Source of the DNA: Dendrolimus kikuchii | Taxonomy: Eukaryota; Arthropoda; Insecta; Lepidoptera; Lasiocampidae | Length of the DNA: 64,000 nucleotides | Direction: 5' to 3' | Assembly: GCA_019925095.2 (NCBI GenBank) | Contig: CM034412.1 | Span: forward strand, 12,562,001 to 12,626,000 | Part shown: positions 21,324 through 31,497 of the stretch, piece by piece | How the letters are laid out: each line of letters opens with the position of its first letter | Numbering within the stretch: the stretch's first letter is position 1 | The notes under the pieces: generated by a model | Database searches by the model: none | What the model was told of the DNA's origin: nothing | The model's input: the letters and a program-made list of their open reading frames with translations, nothing else | Translations under genes and position numbers: made by a program

Positions 21324-21624
21324 CAGGAACGGAGAAAAAATAAAATTTCCTGCGGCCGGGCGGCCTGTCGTAAGAGGCGATAAAACAACCCACAGCCAGG
21401 TGGTAGGGTATTTGCCCGACTGTATGGCTACCACCCCTGGTCTAAAGTATGTCGCCATAACAACCTTGACTTGTGTTCCGGCATTAGTGCCAGGTTCCAG
21501 TCTCCCTTAAGAGAGCAGCAGCGTATTTAAAGCACCTTTGGTGTTGCAAATGTCCAAAGACGATGGTAACCGCTTTCCTTCAAGTGGGCCGTCTGCCTGT
21601 CTGCTAAACTCCTGCAATAAAAAA
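21324..21624 (+). mobile_element. Family A short retroelement
   Basis: AGGAACGGAGAA start, TCCTGCGGCCGGGCGGCCTG, CTCCTGCAATAAAAAAG end. Forms an inverted pair with the copy at 21823-22116. Confidence 0.8.
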
Positions 21625-21822
21625 GAAAAAATCCTTTGCCTGCCATTGTGGCGAATACAACTTGTGTGGCGAACTTACTATTCATGGCCGGTTCTTATGT
21701 CTTACTAACCGTTCTTTTGCCTTACTAATGGTTACAATTTGACATAGCTCCATAAATTATAATGTCAGCTTGCTACCAATGGTAAGCCTAGTGAATGAAT
21801 AGTAAGATATAGGGACCAGACA

Positions 21823-22116
21823 TTTTTTTTTTTTGCAGAATATCAGCAGACAGGCAGACAGCCCACTTGATGGAAAGCGGTTACCATCGTCTATGGACAT
21901 ACAAATGCGCTGCTGCTCTCTTAAGGGAGACTGGAACCTGGTCACTAATGCCGGAACACAAAACAAGGTTGTTATGGCGGCATACTCTAGACGAGGGGTG
22001 GTGGCCATCCAGTCGGGCAAATACCCTACCACCTGGCTGTGGGTTGTTAAGTCGCCTCTTACGACAGGCCGCCCGGCCGCAGGATATTGTATTCTTTCTC
22101 CGTTCCTGCACGAATA
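21823..22116 (-). mobile_element. Family A short retroelement
   Basis: Poly-T then GCAGAATATCAGCAGACAGG through CGTTCCTGCACGAATA. Opposite in direction to 21324-21624, about 200 bp away. Confidence 0.8.
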
Positions 22117-24562
22117 AAACACATATGATATGTGTCTTTTCGAGCTGCCACAAAAGTTTCCTCGTTAAATACACAATTTGGTTGAGGTTTCTGTTAACTT
22201 ATAAATAATCGAAATCTCCTCTCATCAAGAGATACTATTTAAAGACTCTTATAAACATCGCAATAAATTACTAGTCTTCCAACTCAAACATGAATCAAAT
22301 TAGCAACTTTCCCACGAAAGTCAATATTTTGCCCCAATTTAAATAATAAGACGTAATTCATCTATTTTAGGAAGTGCGTCGTCTCTCAGCATGTTGTCTA
22401 TTCCGTTTTCCATTTTTGAATAAGACGTTAGTGAATTGCGTCAAAATTAATTGGTGGAATGATGGAAGAATATTTGAATGTTGTTGCCCTACCTCGCTGC
22501 TTGACGTCTTGCTTCCGAAATTCCAATTTCAAATGAGGCGTTGATATGTTCCTTTTTTTCATATTTTATTGAAGCCGTACTGGCTGGTAAGATAGAGTTG
22601 TGTACCAATTATTTGAACAAATTCGTGGTCTAAAGAATTAATCGATTCGATTATCGCAAATCTTAATTATTTCAGCAGCAACGGTGAATAAATGATACTT
22701 TAGAAGTTTATTCCTTAAGAATCGATTTGCATATAAGGCCTCCGGTTTGGAAATTTTATGAGGAGTGAAATAATATAGTTGTAATACAAAACGTTGTGGT
22801 TTTATATTTATTTCTTTTAAACCACCCACCCCTGTATTAGATCGAAAAATACTAATTATTAACATTGATCACGTCGTTTTAGATAATTAAAGTAAGTAAT
22901 TTAAGTGTATGTTATGTTATTATCCACCTCTCCTATATTAAACTTACTTAGTTTGAATAAAAAAGTACAACTATAACTACGAGGAAAAATTAGGAAAACG
23001 GCCAAGTGCGTGTCGGCCAACGCAAATTATGTGACAAAAAGAAACGGACGGACATAGCGCTTTATACTACGCCTTTGAGAAAAAAAAACGGATTTCGGCC
23101 AAGTGCTTGTGTGTGAAAGCTTGCTCGAATAATAAACAAGAATTACGAAACAGAGTTTGACCCAGAGTAAGTACCTACTAGAGTTTGGGAAACCTGGTAC
23201 TATATATTTGCAAATATTGGCCGCTTAACTAATTTTTTCTTATAGTATTCTATGTCCATTCTTCCGTCCGTCTGTATGCTGCTTGTTTTCTAGTTTCGTA
23301 CTTAAGGAGTAAACTTTAGTCGCGCGTCGTAGCTGACACGCAATTAAATTAAATAATTAAATAAAGCTGTTGTGGATATTTGCGTCATATGACTTGAAAA
23401 CTTGCACATTTGGCCCGCCTACTAGATTTCCGCTTAATTTCCGGATTACGTTAATTCCGTAAATGAATACAATACCGTAACGTAAATGAATACAATAAAA
23501 GAACAAAAATTAATCGCTTTCTTTAACCAATTAGAACATAGCCCATCTCTGAATACTTATTCTGACATTTGTATTAAGAAATACTCGCTCATAGACAATT
23601 TGTATAAAAGATTACGATGGTATCTAATTATATTCAAATAAACATTTCTGAAAATACCATTCTGTACGCAAGTGTGCCTATGTTATATTTCTTTTAATAT
23701 TTCTATCTACAATAAAGTAACGTCAAAACATTATGCAAGTAACAAATTGTTTATTTTTCTATTCGTCAATTGAACACCGGAAGTCTGATCTTGACTGTTT
23801 GTGCAAGTTTTTTTTTAAATTCAAGTCCTTGGAATTGCAATGATTGATCGATTTTATTTGAGGTCATTGTGTTCTTTATACGAATGTCGAAAGTGTATAG
23901 AGACCGAGAACATTCTATCGAATTGCTGCAATTTCTTGTCTATCGTTTACATTGTGTCTATTTCCACGGTAGCATGCAGAAATGTGGAAAGGGAAGTGGG
24001 CAGCGCGAGTGTCAAACGTCCATATATAACATAGTCGCGCTCAAATTCTCATGTTCTACTTTCAAATGCTTGAAGAAACAAAGAGTATTTTTTTTCGACC
24101 CTTTTCAATTAACCACTGGCTACATTCAAAAACAGTGTGAAGCGATATCTGAGGATAGAAGGATTTTTGGATGAAGAACTCTTAAGCTGATATAAGACTG
24201 TTCATTCCTGCCTTTCAATTTATTTTATTTTATTGCAGTTTTAGTTCTATGCCTTTCAACCAAATTAATTAAATTTGGTTGCTCCATCTAATATCAGTAT
24301 TAGATTAATATTCAACGTCTTTGTAAGAACTGCATGTAGCAAATGTTGAGTGTCAATTTTAAGGCATGAAAAACACAAATAAGTTCTTGGCGGGAACATG
24401 ATGCCTGCCGTTTCGCTGCTAGTTTTATTTAAAAAAATATGTTTAGTTTTAGTTAAAACTGAACAATAGTTTTAGAATACGACTGTTTGAATTTTTAACA
24501 CAAATGCGCAATTTGTGTTGAAAATTGCAAGAGTGTATTGTTAAATGAAATGTATACTTTTG
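22117..24562. other. Long AT-rich intergenic stretch
   Basis: No gene found. 22985-23110 carries two GGCCAAGTGC-containing blocks of a dispersed repeat. 23255-23350 shares AAGGAGTAAACTTTAGTCGC with 51975-52010. Frames near 23840-24174 are random-looking. Confidence 0.3.
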
Positions 24563-24602
24563 CGAGCGGCCACGAGAACTCCCTCGCCTAGCGTCAGTAA
24601 GG

Positions 24603-25530
24603 CCCCTAGCACACATACATACATACATACATAACTTCACGCCAGTTCCCTTGCGGGGTAGGCACGAACAACAGAGCGCCATTTAGGCCCATTCTTACAC
24701 ACCTCACTTGCTTCTTTGACATTCATAACTCTTGTCATGCACGCTCGTCTGTTCTTAAGGCTCCTGACATCACCCTCCGCTAGTACACGATCAATTTGAT
24801 CATGGAAGGTGTGTCGTGGCCTTCCACAACTTCTGCATCCATCCATTTTTGCATTGTATCCCCTAGCACACGGCGTATTTAAAGCGCGCAGACGACGCGT
24901 GTTCCAGGAACGCGCGTCGTCTGCGCCGTAGATGCCGATTTTTACGTTTGTATAGATATAAACACGCCAAAAACGCGATACAAACGCGCGTGTGAAGCGC
25001 GTTTGCTACTCGTTTGAAGCGCGTACGAAGGGGCGCAGGACATGATCTCATTACTGTATTTTGACGAGTTAACTTCGGTTTTAGTATCAAAAGAAGTTCT
25101 TGGAATGACGAATACGACGTTCGATAACATTAAAAAAAAAAAATCCCATTTTCTATGGTTTACCAACTTTGTAAATGTGGTGTTGTAATGAGCACACAAT
25201 ATTCTTTCACTCGTAAATGGGTCTATCCAATAGATTCGCTTATTTTTAAGTTTTTTTCTTTTTAAAAGCAGTGCTAAAGCCAGCGTAAGCAGTGTATTCT
25301 CAACCGACGCCATTATGCAACTGAACTGATCTGATCAAAACGTAGAAGCTACTAGCGACTACAACGCGTCTGTACCGCTGTATCTGCGCGTATACGCGCA
25401 GTAGACGCGTGCTTCACGATCACAGCGTGTGCTTAGTGTTACAAGGTTCGTTCGAATCTCGTCTGAAGCGCGTATACGCGAGTCATCTGCGCGTCGACTG
25501 CGCGTTTAAAATACGCCGTGTGCTATGGGA
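24603..25530 (-). mobile_element. PIF/Harbinger-like element, internally deleted, interrupted by a LINE
   Basis: TIRs CCCCTAGCACACGGCGTATT and CCCATAGCACACGGCGTATT; CpG-rich subterminal repeats (GCGCGTATACGCG). On the minus strand a frame starts at 25313, 217 bp inside the 5' end: MASVENTLLTLALALLLKRK, then KRIYWIDPFTSERILCAHYN. A hydrophobic start followed by RRK and YW-x-x-P is typical of the N-terminus of Harbinger DDE nucleases. The frame degenerates after a poly-A/T tract near 25135 and the catalytic part is absent. A family B LINE (24615-24859) sits in its end. Confidence 0.6.
24615..24859 (-). mobile_element. RTE-like LINE 3' end (family B) with 12-bp target duplication
   Basis: 5'-truncated copy with ACATACATAC tail. 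Encodes RPRHTFHDQIDRVLAEGDVR and WRSVVRAYPARELA on the minus strand. Flanked by exact CCCCTAGCACAC at 24603-24614 and 24860-24871. Confidence 0.85.
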
Positions 25531-25646
25531 TTGTCTGGAAGAGATCGCTTTTTAGCGATAAGACCGCCCGCCCTTTGTACATAATGTTCAAATTCATGTT
25601 TGTATTGGTGTACAATAAAGAGTTATCTATCTATCTATCTATCTAT
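25531..25646 (+). mobile_element. Jockey/CR1-like LINE 3' end (family G)
   Basis: CTGGAAGAGATCGCTTTTTA, GCGATAAGACCGCCC, AATAAAGAG and (ATCT)n tail. Abuts the Harbinger-like element. Confidence 0.7.
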
Positions 25647-26042
25647 GGGCCTAAAAGACCTACAATTTAGCTGAGGCTGATATTTATAGATTATTCATAA
25701 ACTTTACATTCATTAATATACTTGACACCTCAAACGAACGATAATAAAGACGAAACCTATGTGAAACAAAGCGTGAAGTGAAACATATTTTACAAACTTG
25801 TGTGCGTAAACTTATGTAATACTATTTTTCCCGCGGCTAGACCGCGGGTCAAACCCTAGTAAGTAGTTCTATTTTACTTAGACAAAACTTAATTACGTTT
25901 TTATATATCGCTAGCGAGGCGGATAATAAATCTTCCTTGAAAAATTACCTAATTGATGGTGAAACATGGTTTAGGAATTACCAGCTATACAGACAGCCAA
26001 ACGCGGAAGAGACTTTCTTTTATATTATGTAAATATAAATAC
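25647..26042. other. Intergenic DNA with a Helitron-like end
   Basis: Begins with the right half of the host repeat (CCTACAATTTAGCTGAGG). CCCGCGGCTAGACCGCGGG hairpin then CCCTAGT (25830-25860) looks like a Helitron 3' end. Confidence 0.35.
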
Positions 26043-26286
26043 ACTAGCTGTGCCCGCGACGTCGTCCGCGTGGCATTTGTTTTCAAAACCCCCCGATTTT
26101 GAAACATTCTTCGTTGGTGCTCCACTTCTATTTGTCTTAGCGTGATGATATATAGCCTATAGCTTTCCTCGATAAATGGGCTATCTAACACTGAAAGAAT
26201 TTTTCAAATCGGACCAGTAGTTCCTGAGATTAGCGCGTTCAATCTAACAAACAAACTAACTCTTCAGTTTTATATATAAGTATAAG
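26043..26286 (-). mobile_element. Helitron-type element (family F)
   Basis: ACTAGCTGTGCCCGCGACGT at the left, AACAAACTAACTCTTCAG and TATATATAAG at the right. Reverse of the copies at 38184 and 61203. Confidence 0.75.
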
Positions 26287-26298
26287 ATAAGTAGTATG

Positions 26299-26587
26299 AG
26301 TGGTAGCGTAATGGCTAGCGCACGCGTGGCAAACTCAAAGGGTGCGGGTTCGATCCTGGACGAAACGCATGCACCATTTAAGTAGTTTTCTGACCTAATG
26401 TACATATTGTTACATTTACCACGTGCTAATTACGGTGAAGGAAAACATCGTTATGCAACCTGCACATGGAGATAACCGATGTGTCAAACCTTCTAAGCTG
26501 CCTTAGACAAGCGTTGCGGGTGTACTGTCCGTTCCCCTTATAATGGGAGGCCCGAGTCCAGCGGTGGGACATTTATGGGCTGATGTT
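26299..26587 (+). mobile_element. tRNA-derived SINE, family E
   Basis: Head GTGGTAGCGTAATGGCTAGC, B-box region GGGTTCGATCCTGG, body GGAAAACATCGTTATGCAAC, end GGGCTGATGTTAT. A family B LINE begins right at its tail. Confidence 0.8.
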
Positions 26588-26932
26588 ATACATACATAAC
26601 TTCACGCCAGTTCCCTTGCGGGGTAGGCATGAACAACAGAGCGCCATTCAGGCTTATTCTTACACACCTCACTTGCTTCTTTGACATTCATAGCTCTTGT
26701 CATGCAAGCTCGTCTGTTCTTAAGGCTCCTGACATCACCTTCTGCTAGTACACGATCAATTTGATCATGGAAGGTGTGCCGTGGCCTTCCACGACTTCTG
26801 CATCCATCCACTTGTGCATTGTATATCTGTTTAGTCATTCTTTCATCATGCATTCTTTCCACATGCCCGAACCACCGGAGCATTCCTTTCCTTACCTTCA
26901 CCCGGACACTCTCTTTCAGACCATAATATAAT
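26588..26932 (-). mobile_element. RTE-like LINE 3' end (family B)
   Basis: Minus strand encodes VKVRKGMLRWFGHVERMHDE through YPARELA with an intact frame. CATACATAAC tail. Possible 8-bp target duplication ATGTTATA on either side. Confidence 0.8.
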
Positions 26933-27003
26933 GTTATATAAACATACACGTGGTTGGCGTCTGTGGGGGGTAATAGTAATGTATGTATGTATGTATGTAT
27001 GTA

Positions 27004-27205
27004 ATGTAATGTATCCACTGGAAATTATTCCACTTTTACCTGTACTAATGATATTATATTAATACTATGTTCTTGAAACGAACCGAGGATCGATCGGTTT
27101 CGTATTTCAAAATCGGCTCCCTTTAGCCGGCTTCACCCAGAGAGCTCGGGGCTCGGTATTTTGTTCGTCTGAGCTTGACACTGGCTAGGTATACAAATAG
27201 AGCAG
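27004..27205 (-). repeat. Dispersed repeat, inverse copy of 17350-17530
   Basis: ATCCACTGGAAATTATTCC, CCCTTTAGCCGGCTTCACCC and GAGCTCGGGGCTCGG match the reverse complement of 17350-17530. Confidence 0.5.
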
Positions 27206-27609
27206 AGTCTTAACTAATTGCGGCGCCTCACTTGGTTTAGCGTATTCGTCACTGTATATGACTAACATTTGTGTATTTAGTTAATATCACAAATATGCCA
27301 TCTAGACATGGTCTGATTTAGCAAAGACCTCAAACTTACTAAATACATTTGTCTTTCACATTGACGTGAAACGATCCGATATGGAGGTTTCGGAAGCAGC
27401 AATTGTCTTATTTTTACTTTAATGGAACATAACAATACTTTGTATATTTAAAAAAGTACAAAGTTACTGAAAGACCTCGTCAAAGGAGTCGCTAGTGGAT
27501 GCTCACAAGTTGGTCAAATTTGTAAATGAATCTGGTTAAATAAAGTTAGTTTTAGTAGTTTCATAAACAACACATTTAAACGCGACGGCTGCATTAATGA
27601 CTTTAGTGA

Positions 27610-27880
27610 GCAAATCAACTGCGCCCTTGTTTTTTTTAGATATTATAGGTAGCCTAGCTAGAGCAATGCTATGTATAGGCCTACTTTATTTCATTCAGGG
27701 TGATAAAATAACGCACAAGGACCTTGGTGTTGGTGGACCAATTATCTAATATTTTAGAAGAAAAATCTATTTTTTTTTAAAACTAGTACAAAAATACGCC
27801 CGTGCGCTGCCAAAAATATGAGTGCGATGTTTTGTCTACTTTAACGGACATTTTTGATGATACTGGCATGTAGGTACGTA
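27610..27880 (+). repeat. 270-bp dispersed repeat, inverted copy at 52372-52640
   Basis: GATAAAATAACGCACAAGGA, CCTTGGTGTTGGTGGACC and GATGATACTGGCATGTAGGT match 52372-52640 on the other strand over the whole length. Class unknown. Confidence 0.6.
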
Positions 27881-27881
27881 C

Positions 27882-28071
27882 TGTGCGATCCAAAAAAGAA
27901 TAGGAATGTCAATAACCTCTATCTGTCAAATGTCACTTGAAAAGTATGGTTTGCAAAAAACTTATTTGCATATCAATAATAAATAGTCTTACATCAAATT
28001 TAAATAAAAAGGTTAAATTAGTAGTAAATAATTTAATTATTTAAAGTTATTTAAAGTCACAAGTAAAGCGC
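27882..28071 (+). mobile_element. MITE, truncated copy of 43819-44063
   Basis: GCGATCCAAAAAAGAATAGG, GTCAATAACCTCTATCTGTC and TTATTTGCATATCAATAATA are shared almost exactly with 43819; the right inverted repeat is missing. Confidence 0.65.
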
Positions 28072-29001
28072 CATCATAACAAGACAAGACGAATACAAAT
28101 GTAACGTAAAGCCTGAAATTAGTCGGCTTCATTATTAAAACTGTTATGAAATTTTGAAACCTTATTTTTCACACGCTTGAAGATTGGCGGAAATTATAGC
28201 TATGAAAATAATAAAACCAAATTAATATGAAACTACAATATATTCTTATTATATTTGTTTACAAATATGTACAAAAGTTTTGTAAAAAACTGAACAATTT
28301 TAAATACGTTATCTACCTAATGGATATATTTTGCATTTAATGTTTTCCTAATAAAAGAATGCTTGATATAGGAACTTTTTGAATATTTATCTTGAATTGA
28401 AACCATTTTCTTGTTAATTTTAATATTCAGCGTATATCATGGATTAATTGTTACAATAATTATGAACCTAATTGATGCACCGTGTTCAGTAAAACAGCGA
28501 TAGTTTGTGTCATCTTCCTTTCTTTCTCCTTTTTCTAATCATTTGGCGTCGAATAGAGTCTTTTCCTTCTGTGATTTTTTTCATTCTGGCTTACCATATA
28601 TGGGTGAAAGTATCAGAATTATAGCCTGCTATCAAAATCACTGTTTCTTTGCCATAGGTTTACAAGTCTAGCGAAGGCCTGAATATAGTATCATGAGGAA
28701 ACTCATCACTTTGTTTTACGTATTTTTTATACTTGGTTGATTCCTCTAAAAATGCTGAGGCCAAATCTCAGTTCGGTGACTTATTCAGCTGAAATTCATT
28801 GATAATAGCGTTTTAAAGATATTGTAATTCTAAAATAGTTGTTAATATGTCATTCATCTTCTTTTCTTTTGTCTAATCTATTTCACGTCTTCTCTCAGAT
28901 TCAGATTCTACTGATACTAAAACCAGATAATTAAGCTGATCATTTCACATCAACTCATCAAACAATACGAGCTCATCACATTGTTCCTATTCATATGAAT
29001 G
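28072..29001. other. 3' flank of the huckebein-like gene, no repeat seen
   Basis: AT-rich, unique-looking DNA with no coding signal. No canonical minus-strand AATAAA was found close to the stop; ATTAAA variants occur on the minus strand at 28335-28340 and near 28420. Confidence 0.4.
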
Positions 29002-29895
29002 TCAATAGCCGTATAAATATGGAAATCCTGCTACATGCGGCATTGCAGATAACGGCACAAAAACTGGCATCATTCTCTCCGCTTGCATGAAATGTGTTCT
29101 TGTGTGCTTCTTCAGATGATCTCGCCTTCCAAATTTCTTTCCGCAAGTCGGACAAGGAAAGGGTCTGACTCCAGAATGGATCCTCTTATGTCTTGTCAAC
29201 TCTTCGTTCCTTGTGAAAGTCTTCCCGCAGTTTTTCTCTTCACATTTGTAAGGTCTTTCACCAGTATGAATCCTTATATGACCCTTCAATTGCCCGTTAT
29301 TCGAAAATCCAACTTGACAATGTGGACACTTGTACTTCTTAGGTCTCTGTTTTCTTGCGTTTAGTAATTTAGCTTCATTCTCTTGGTGTAAAATTCTGGC
29401 GTATTCTAGCTCCATGGCGTATCCTTGAGCTATTGATTCGAGGAATAGAGGATCTGTTGGCGGTACCCCTAAGGCTTGAGCAACCTCTGTTGGTATATAA
29501 TCAGGTACATAAGTTGAATTATAGATAGTCATTGCATTTAACGATGTTGGTGAAAAATTTTGGTTGTTTAATTCTTTTACTTCCTTGACAGAGAGTTTTG
29601 CCGTATCTTTAGTTTTGACAGGTTCTCCAACTGCAGGTTCTTGAAGTAGCCGATCGCAGCATAATGTTAGACTTGTTACCGGTGAAGGTTCATCGACGGT
29701 AGGCTTCACGTCATCATCAGTCGTAGTTGATACCGTTGCATCCTGATGTTGATTGACATCCTTTTTGAAAGTACCGCGGATCTTACGTAAACGATTTTCC
29801 CTTTTCTGTTCTTTTCTGCTAACAACTTTATCACACTCCTTCTCGCACATGTCCCAAGGTCTGAATAATCTAGAAACTTGCTCAACCGAATACAT
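29002..29895 (-). CDS. hkb: Huckebein-like C2H2 zinc-finger repressor
   Basis: Intact single-exon reading frame of 297 residues. Residues 11-14 are FRPW; in Drosophila, Huckebein recruits the co-repressor Groucho through an FRPW motif. Residues 21-46 are strongly basic. A conserved-looking segment (YVPDYIPTEVAQALGVPP and following, 129-170) precedes three C2H2 fingers: 188-210 (Cys190, Cys193, His206, His210), 216-240 (Cys218, Cys223, His236, His240, four residues between the cysteines) and 246-268 (Cys248, Cys251, His264, His268), joined by TGERPYK- and SGVRPFP-type linkers. Finger helices RNEELTR and RRDHLKK resemble those of Egr/Sp proteins and predict binding to a GGGGCG-like site. The C-terminal tail is short and ends FPYLYGY. 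In flies Huckebein represses targets at the embryo termini and limits mesoderm; that role here is inferred. An Egr or Klumpfuss relative is less likely because of FRPW and finger number. Confidence 0.8.
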   Translation of the reverse strand: MYSVEQVSRLFRPWDMCEKECDKVVSRKEQKRENRLRKIRGTFKKDVNQHQDATVSTTTDDDVKPTVDEPSPVTSLTLCCDRLLQEPAVGEPVKTKDTAKLSVKEVKELNNQNFSPTSLNAMTIYNSTYVPDYIPTEVAQALGVPPTDPLFLESIAQGYAMELEYARILHQENEAKLLNARKQRPKKYKCPHCQVGFSNNGQLKGHIRIHTGERPYKCEEKNCGKTFTRNEELTRHKRIHSGVRPFPCPTCGKKFGRRDHLKKHTRTHFMQAERMMPVFVPLSAMPHVAGFPYLYGY

Positions 29896-29901
29896 TTTCC
29901 C

Positions 29902-29906
29902 GAACT
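29902..29906 (-). promoter_or_regulatory. Downstream promoter element (DPE) of the huckebein-like gene
   Basis: AGTTC on the minus strand at exactly +28 to +32 from the Inr A. It matches the DPE consensus RGWYV at every position. Spacing to the Inr is strict in insects, so the exact match supports the promoter call. Confidence 0.55.
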
Positions 29907-29929
29907 TGTCACTTAAGATAGAAGTTAAC

Positions 29930-29935
29930 GACTGG
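29930..29935 (-). promoter_or_regulatory. Initiator (Inr) of the huckebein-like gene
   Basis: CCAGTC on the minus strand, five of six matches to the Inr consensus TCAKTY, with the predicted +1 A at 29933. It would give a 5' UTR of about 38 nt, short as in many early developmental genes. Confidence 0.6.
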
Positions 29936-29956
29936 GCCCCTTTTTCATTTCAACAA

Positions 29957-29964
29957 CTTTTATA
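29957..29964 (-). promoter_or_regulatory. TATA box of the huckebein-like gene
   Basis: TATAAAAG on the minus strand, within GTATATAAAAG. Its first T is at -31 relative to the Inr-like A at 29933, the standard spacing. It lies 69 nt upstream of the start codon. Confidence 0.75.
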
Positions 29965-29967
29965 TAC

Positions 29968-30532
29968 ATTGGTTTAACAATAAATTTGTTAGAGGCAGCG
30001 GAAAGTAGAGGGATCATGCTATTGAATGGACGAGAGAGACGCAAATGTTTGTCAATTGTTGCTCACTTGAGATTTTTTGGATTTCACTTAAGGGTCTCGC
30101 TTTTGAATATTGAACTTTATGCCTTTTGAAACTAAGGTTTGTTTTTGGGTTATGTTACTGGTGATTTAGGATGTTTTTATATGTTTGTACGTCATGGTGT
30201 CTGAGATAGGGGTGTGTATTGTTATTTATGTTGATTTTTGTGCGTGTCTCAGGGGCGGGCAAAGGGGCAGACCTCAAATCGACTGCCCGTAAGTTTGCAG
30301 CTGCGTGGCCGTTTGTTTTAATGGTTTTTCACTATTGTTGCACCACCCTAACTTTATTTATGTTCTATGTACACGCACTGTGTATATAGATATACGTATT
30401 GTGGTAATGTTACTTTATGGGAGATTTAGCAATTATATTTCGTAAATGGAACAGGAAATCTATAATATTATAAAATTCTAAACATGCCATGTCTGTACAT
30501 TGAAACTATTAAAAAAAAAACAACTGGAATAG
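29968..30532. other. Upstream flank of the huckebein-like gene, no repeat seen
   Basis: Unique-looking DNA upstream of the TATA box. It holds a GC box (GGGGCGGGC, 30252-30260) and a second G-rich site (AAAGGGGCAG, 30261-30270) in an AT-rich setting. These are plausible binding sites for the gene's own product or Sp/KLF factors. No reading frame. Confidence 0.4.
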
Positions 30533-31012
30533 ACTATATAAACGATGGAGATTTTTTTTTAGATTTCTTGTCTGTTTGTTCGGGATTCACGTAAAAACTA
30601 CTGGGCCGATTTCGATGCGGTTTTCGCTGGTCAACAGCAAATTTCTAGATTAAAATCTGCGTCACTTTTTATTTTGGGAATCCTGCGGGAATTATTCTGG
30701 GAATTTTTTTATTGATCGATAGCAAATTTAACGTACTGTGAAATATGGCAACTTAACCAACGGTTGACAATTTTGCCAATAGGTCTTCGACTTCATTTAC
30801 ATGATTACAATTACCTGTAACAAAATTACTTTTTGAGCATATAACGTCACAGAGTCATATGCTCAAATAAGACATTTTGTGAGAGGTACTTAATTGACAA
30901 CCATTGGTTAAGTTGCCAGATTTGACGGTAATAAAATGTGTGATATTTTTATCCCGGGAATCCCGCGGGAATTTTGAGTCAAGCGTGGACGAAGTCGCGG
31001 GCATATCCTAGT
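30533..31012 (+). mobile_element. Helitron-type element (family F)
   Basis: CTATATAAACGATGG start, CGTAAAAACTACTGGGCCGA near the 5' end, GGACGAAGTCGCGGGCATAT and CCTAGT at the 3' end. Two CCCGCGGGAAT-type palindromes inside. Confidence 0.6.
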
Positions 31013-31286
31013 GCTATAATAAATTTTTTGGAGCATTTTGTACATGCGAAAATTAATCGTGTATTAAATTTACAATGTAGGTACTTTAATAAATACATGT
31101 CATTTTCTAACCTCTATACCATGGAAAGTTTCATATATTCCAGTATCAAATTCATTTTAATTACAGAAAGCACGCGTGGGCCAATTTTTATAATAACAGC
31201 AGCATTAAATATTTTGGCTTAGGTAAAGACGTAAATTTGTGACGTAATTTTGGGGATTTAAAATATCTTATTATTTGTATATTTAT
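31013..31286. other. AT-rich intergenic DNA
   Basis: Nothing recognised. Confidence 0.25.
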
Positions 31287-31497
31287 CGTGGAAGGCCACG
31301 ACACACCTTCCATGATCAAATTGATCGTGTACTAGCAGGAGGTGATGTCAGGAGCCTTAAGAACAGACGAGCGTGCATGACAAGAGTTATGAATGTCAAA
31401 GAAGCAAGTGAGGTGTGTAAGAATAAGCCTAAATGGCGCTCTGTTGTTCGTGCCTACCCCGCAAGGGAACTGGCGTGAAGTTATGTATGTATGTATA
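31287..31497 (+). mobile_element. RTE-like LINE 3' end (family B)
   Basis: 5'-truncated at GTGGAAGGCCACGACACACC; frame intact to YPARELA stop, then TATGTATGTATG. Confidence 0.8.

Noticed and set aside
23869..24174. 101-residue frame, with an alternative frame vaguely like a hAT dimerisation motif
   Set aside because: No second motif, no TIRs and no splice context; the similarity is too weak.
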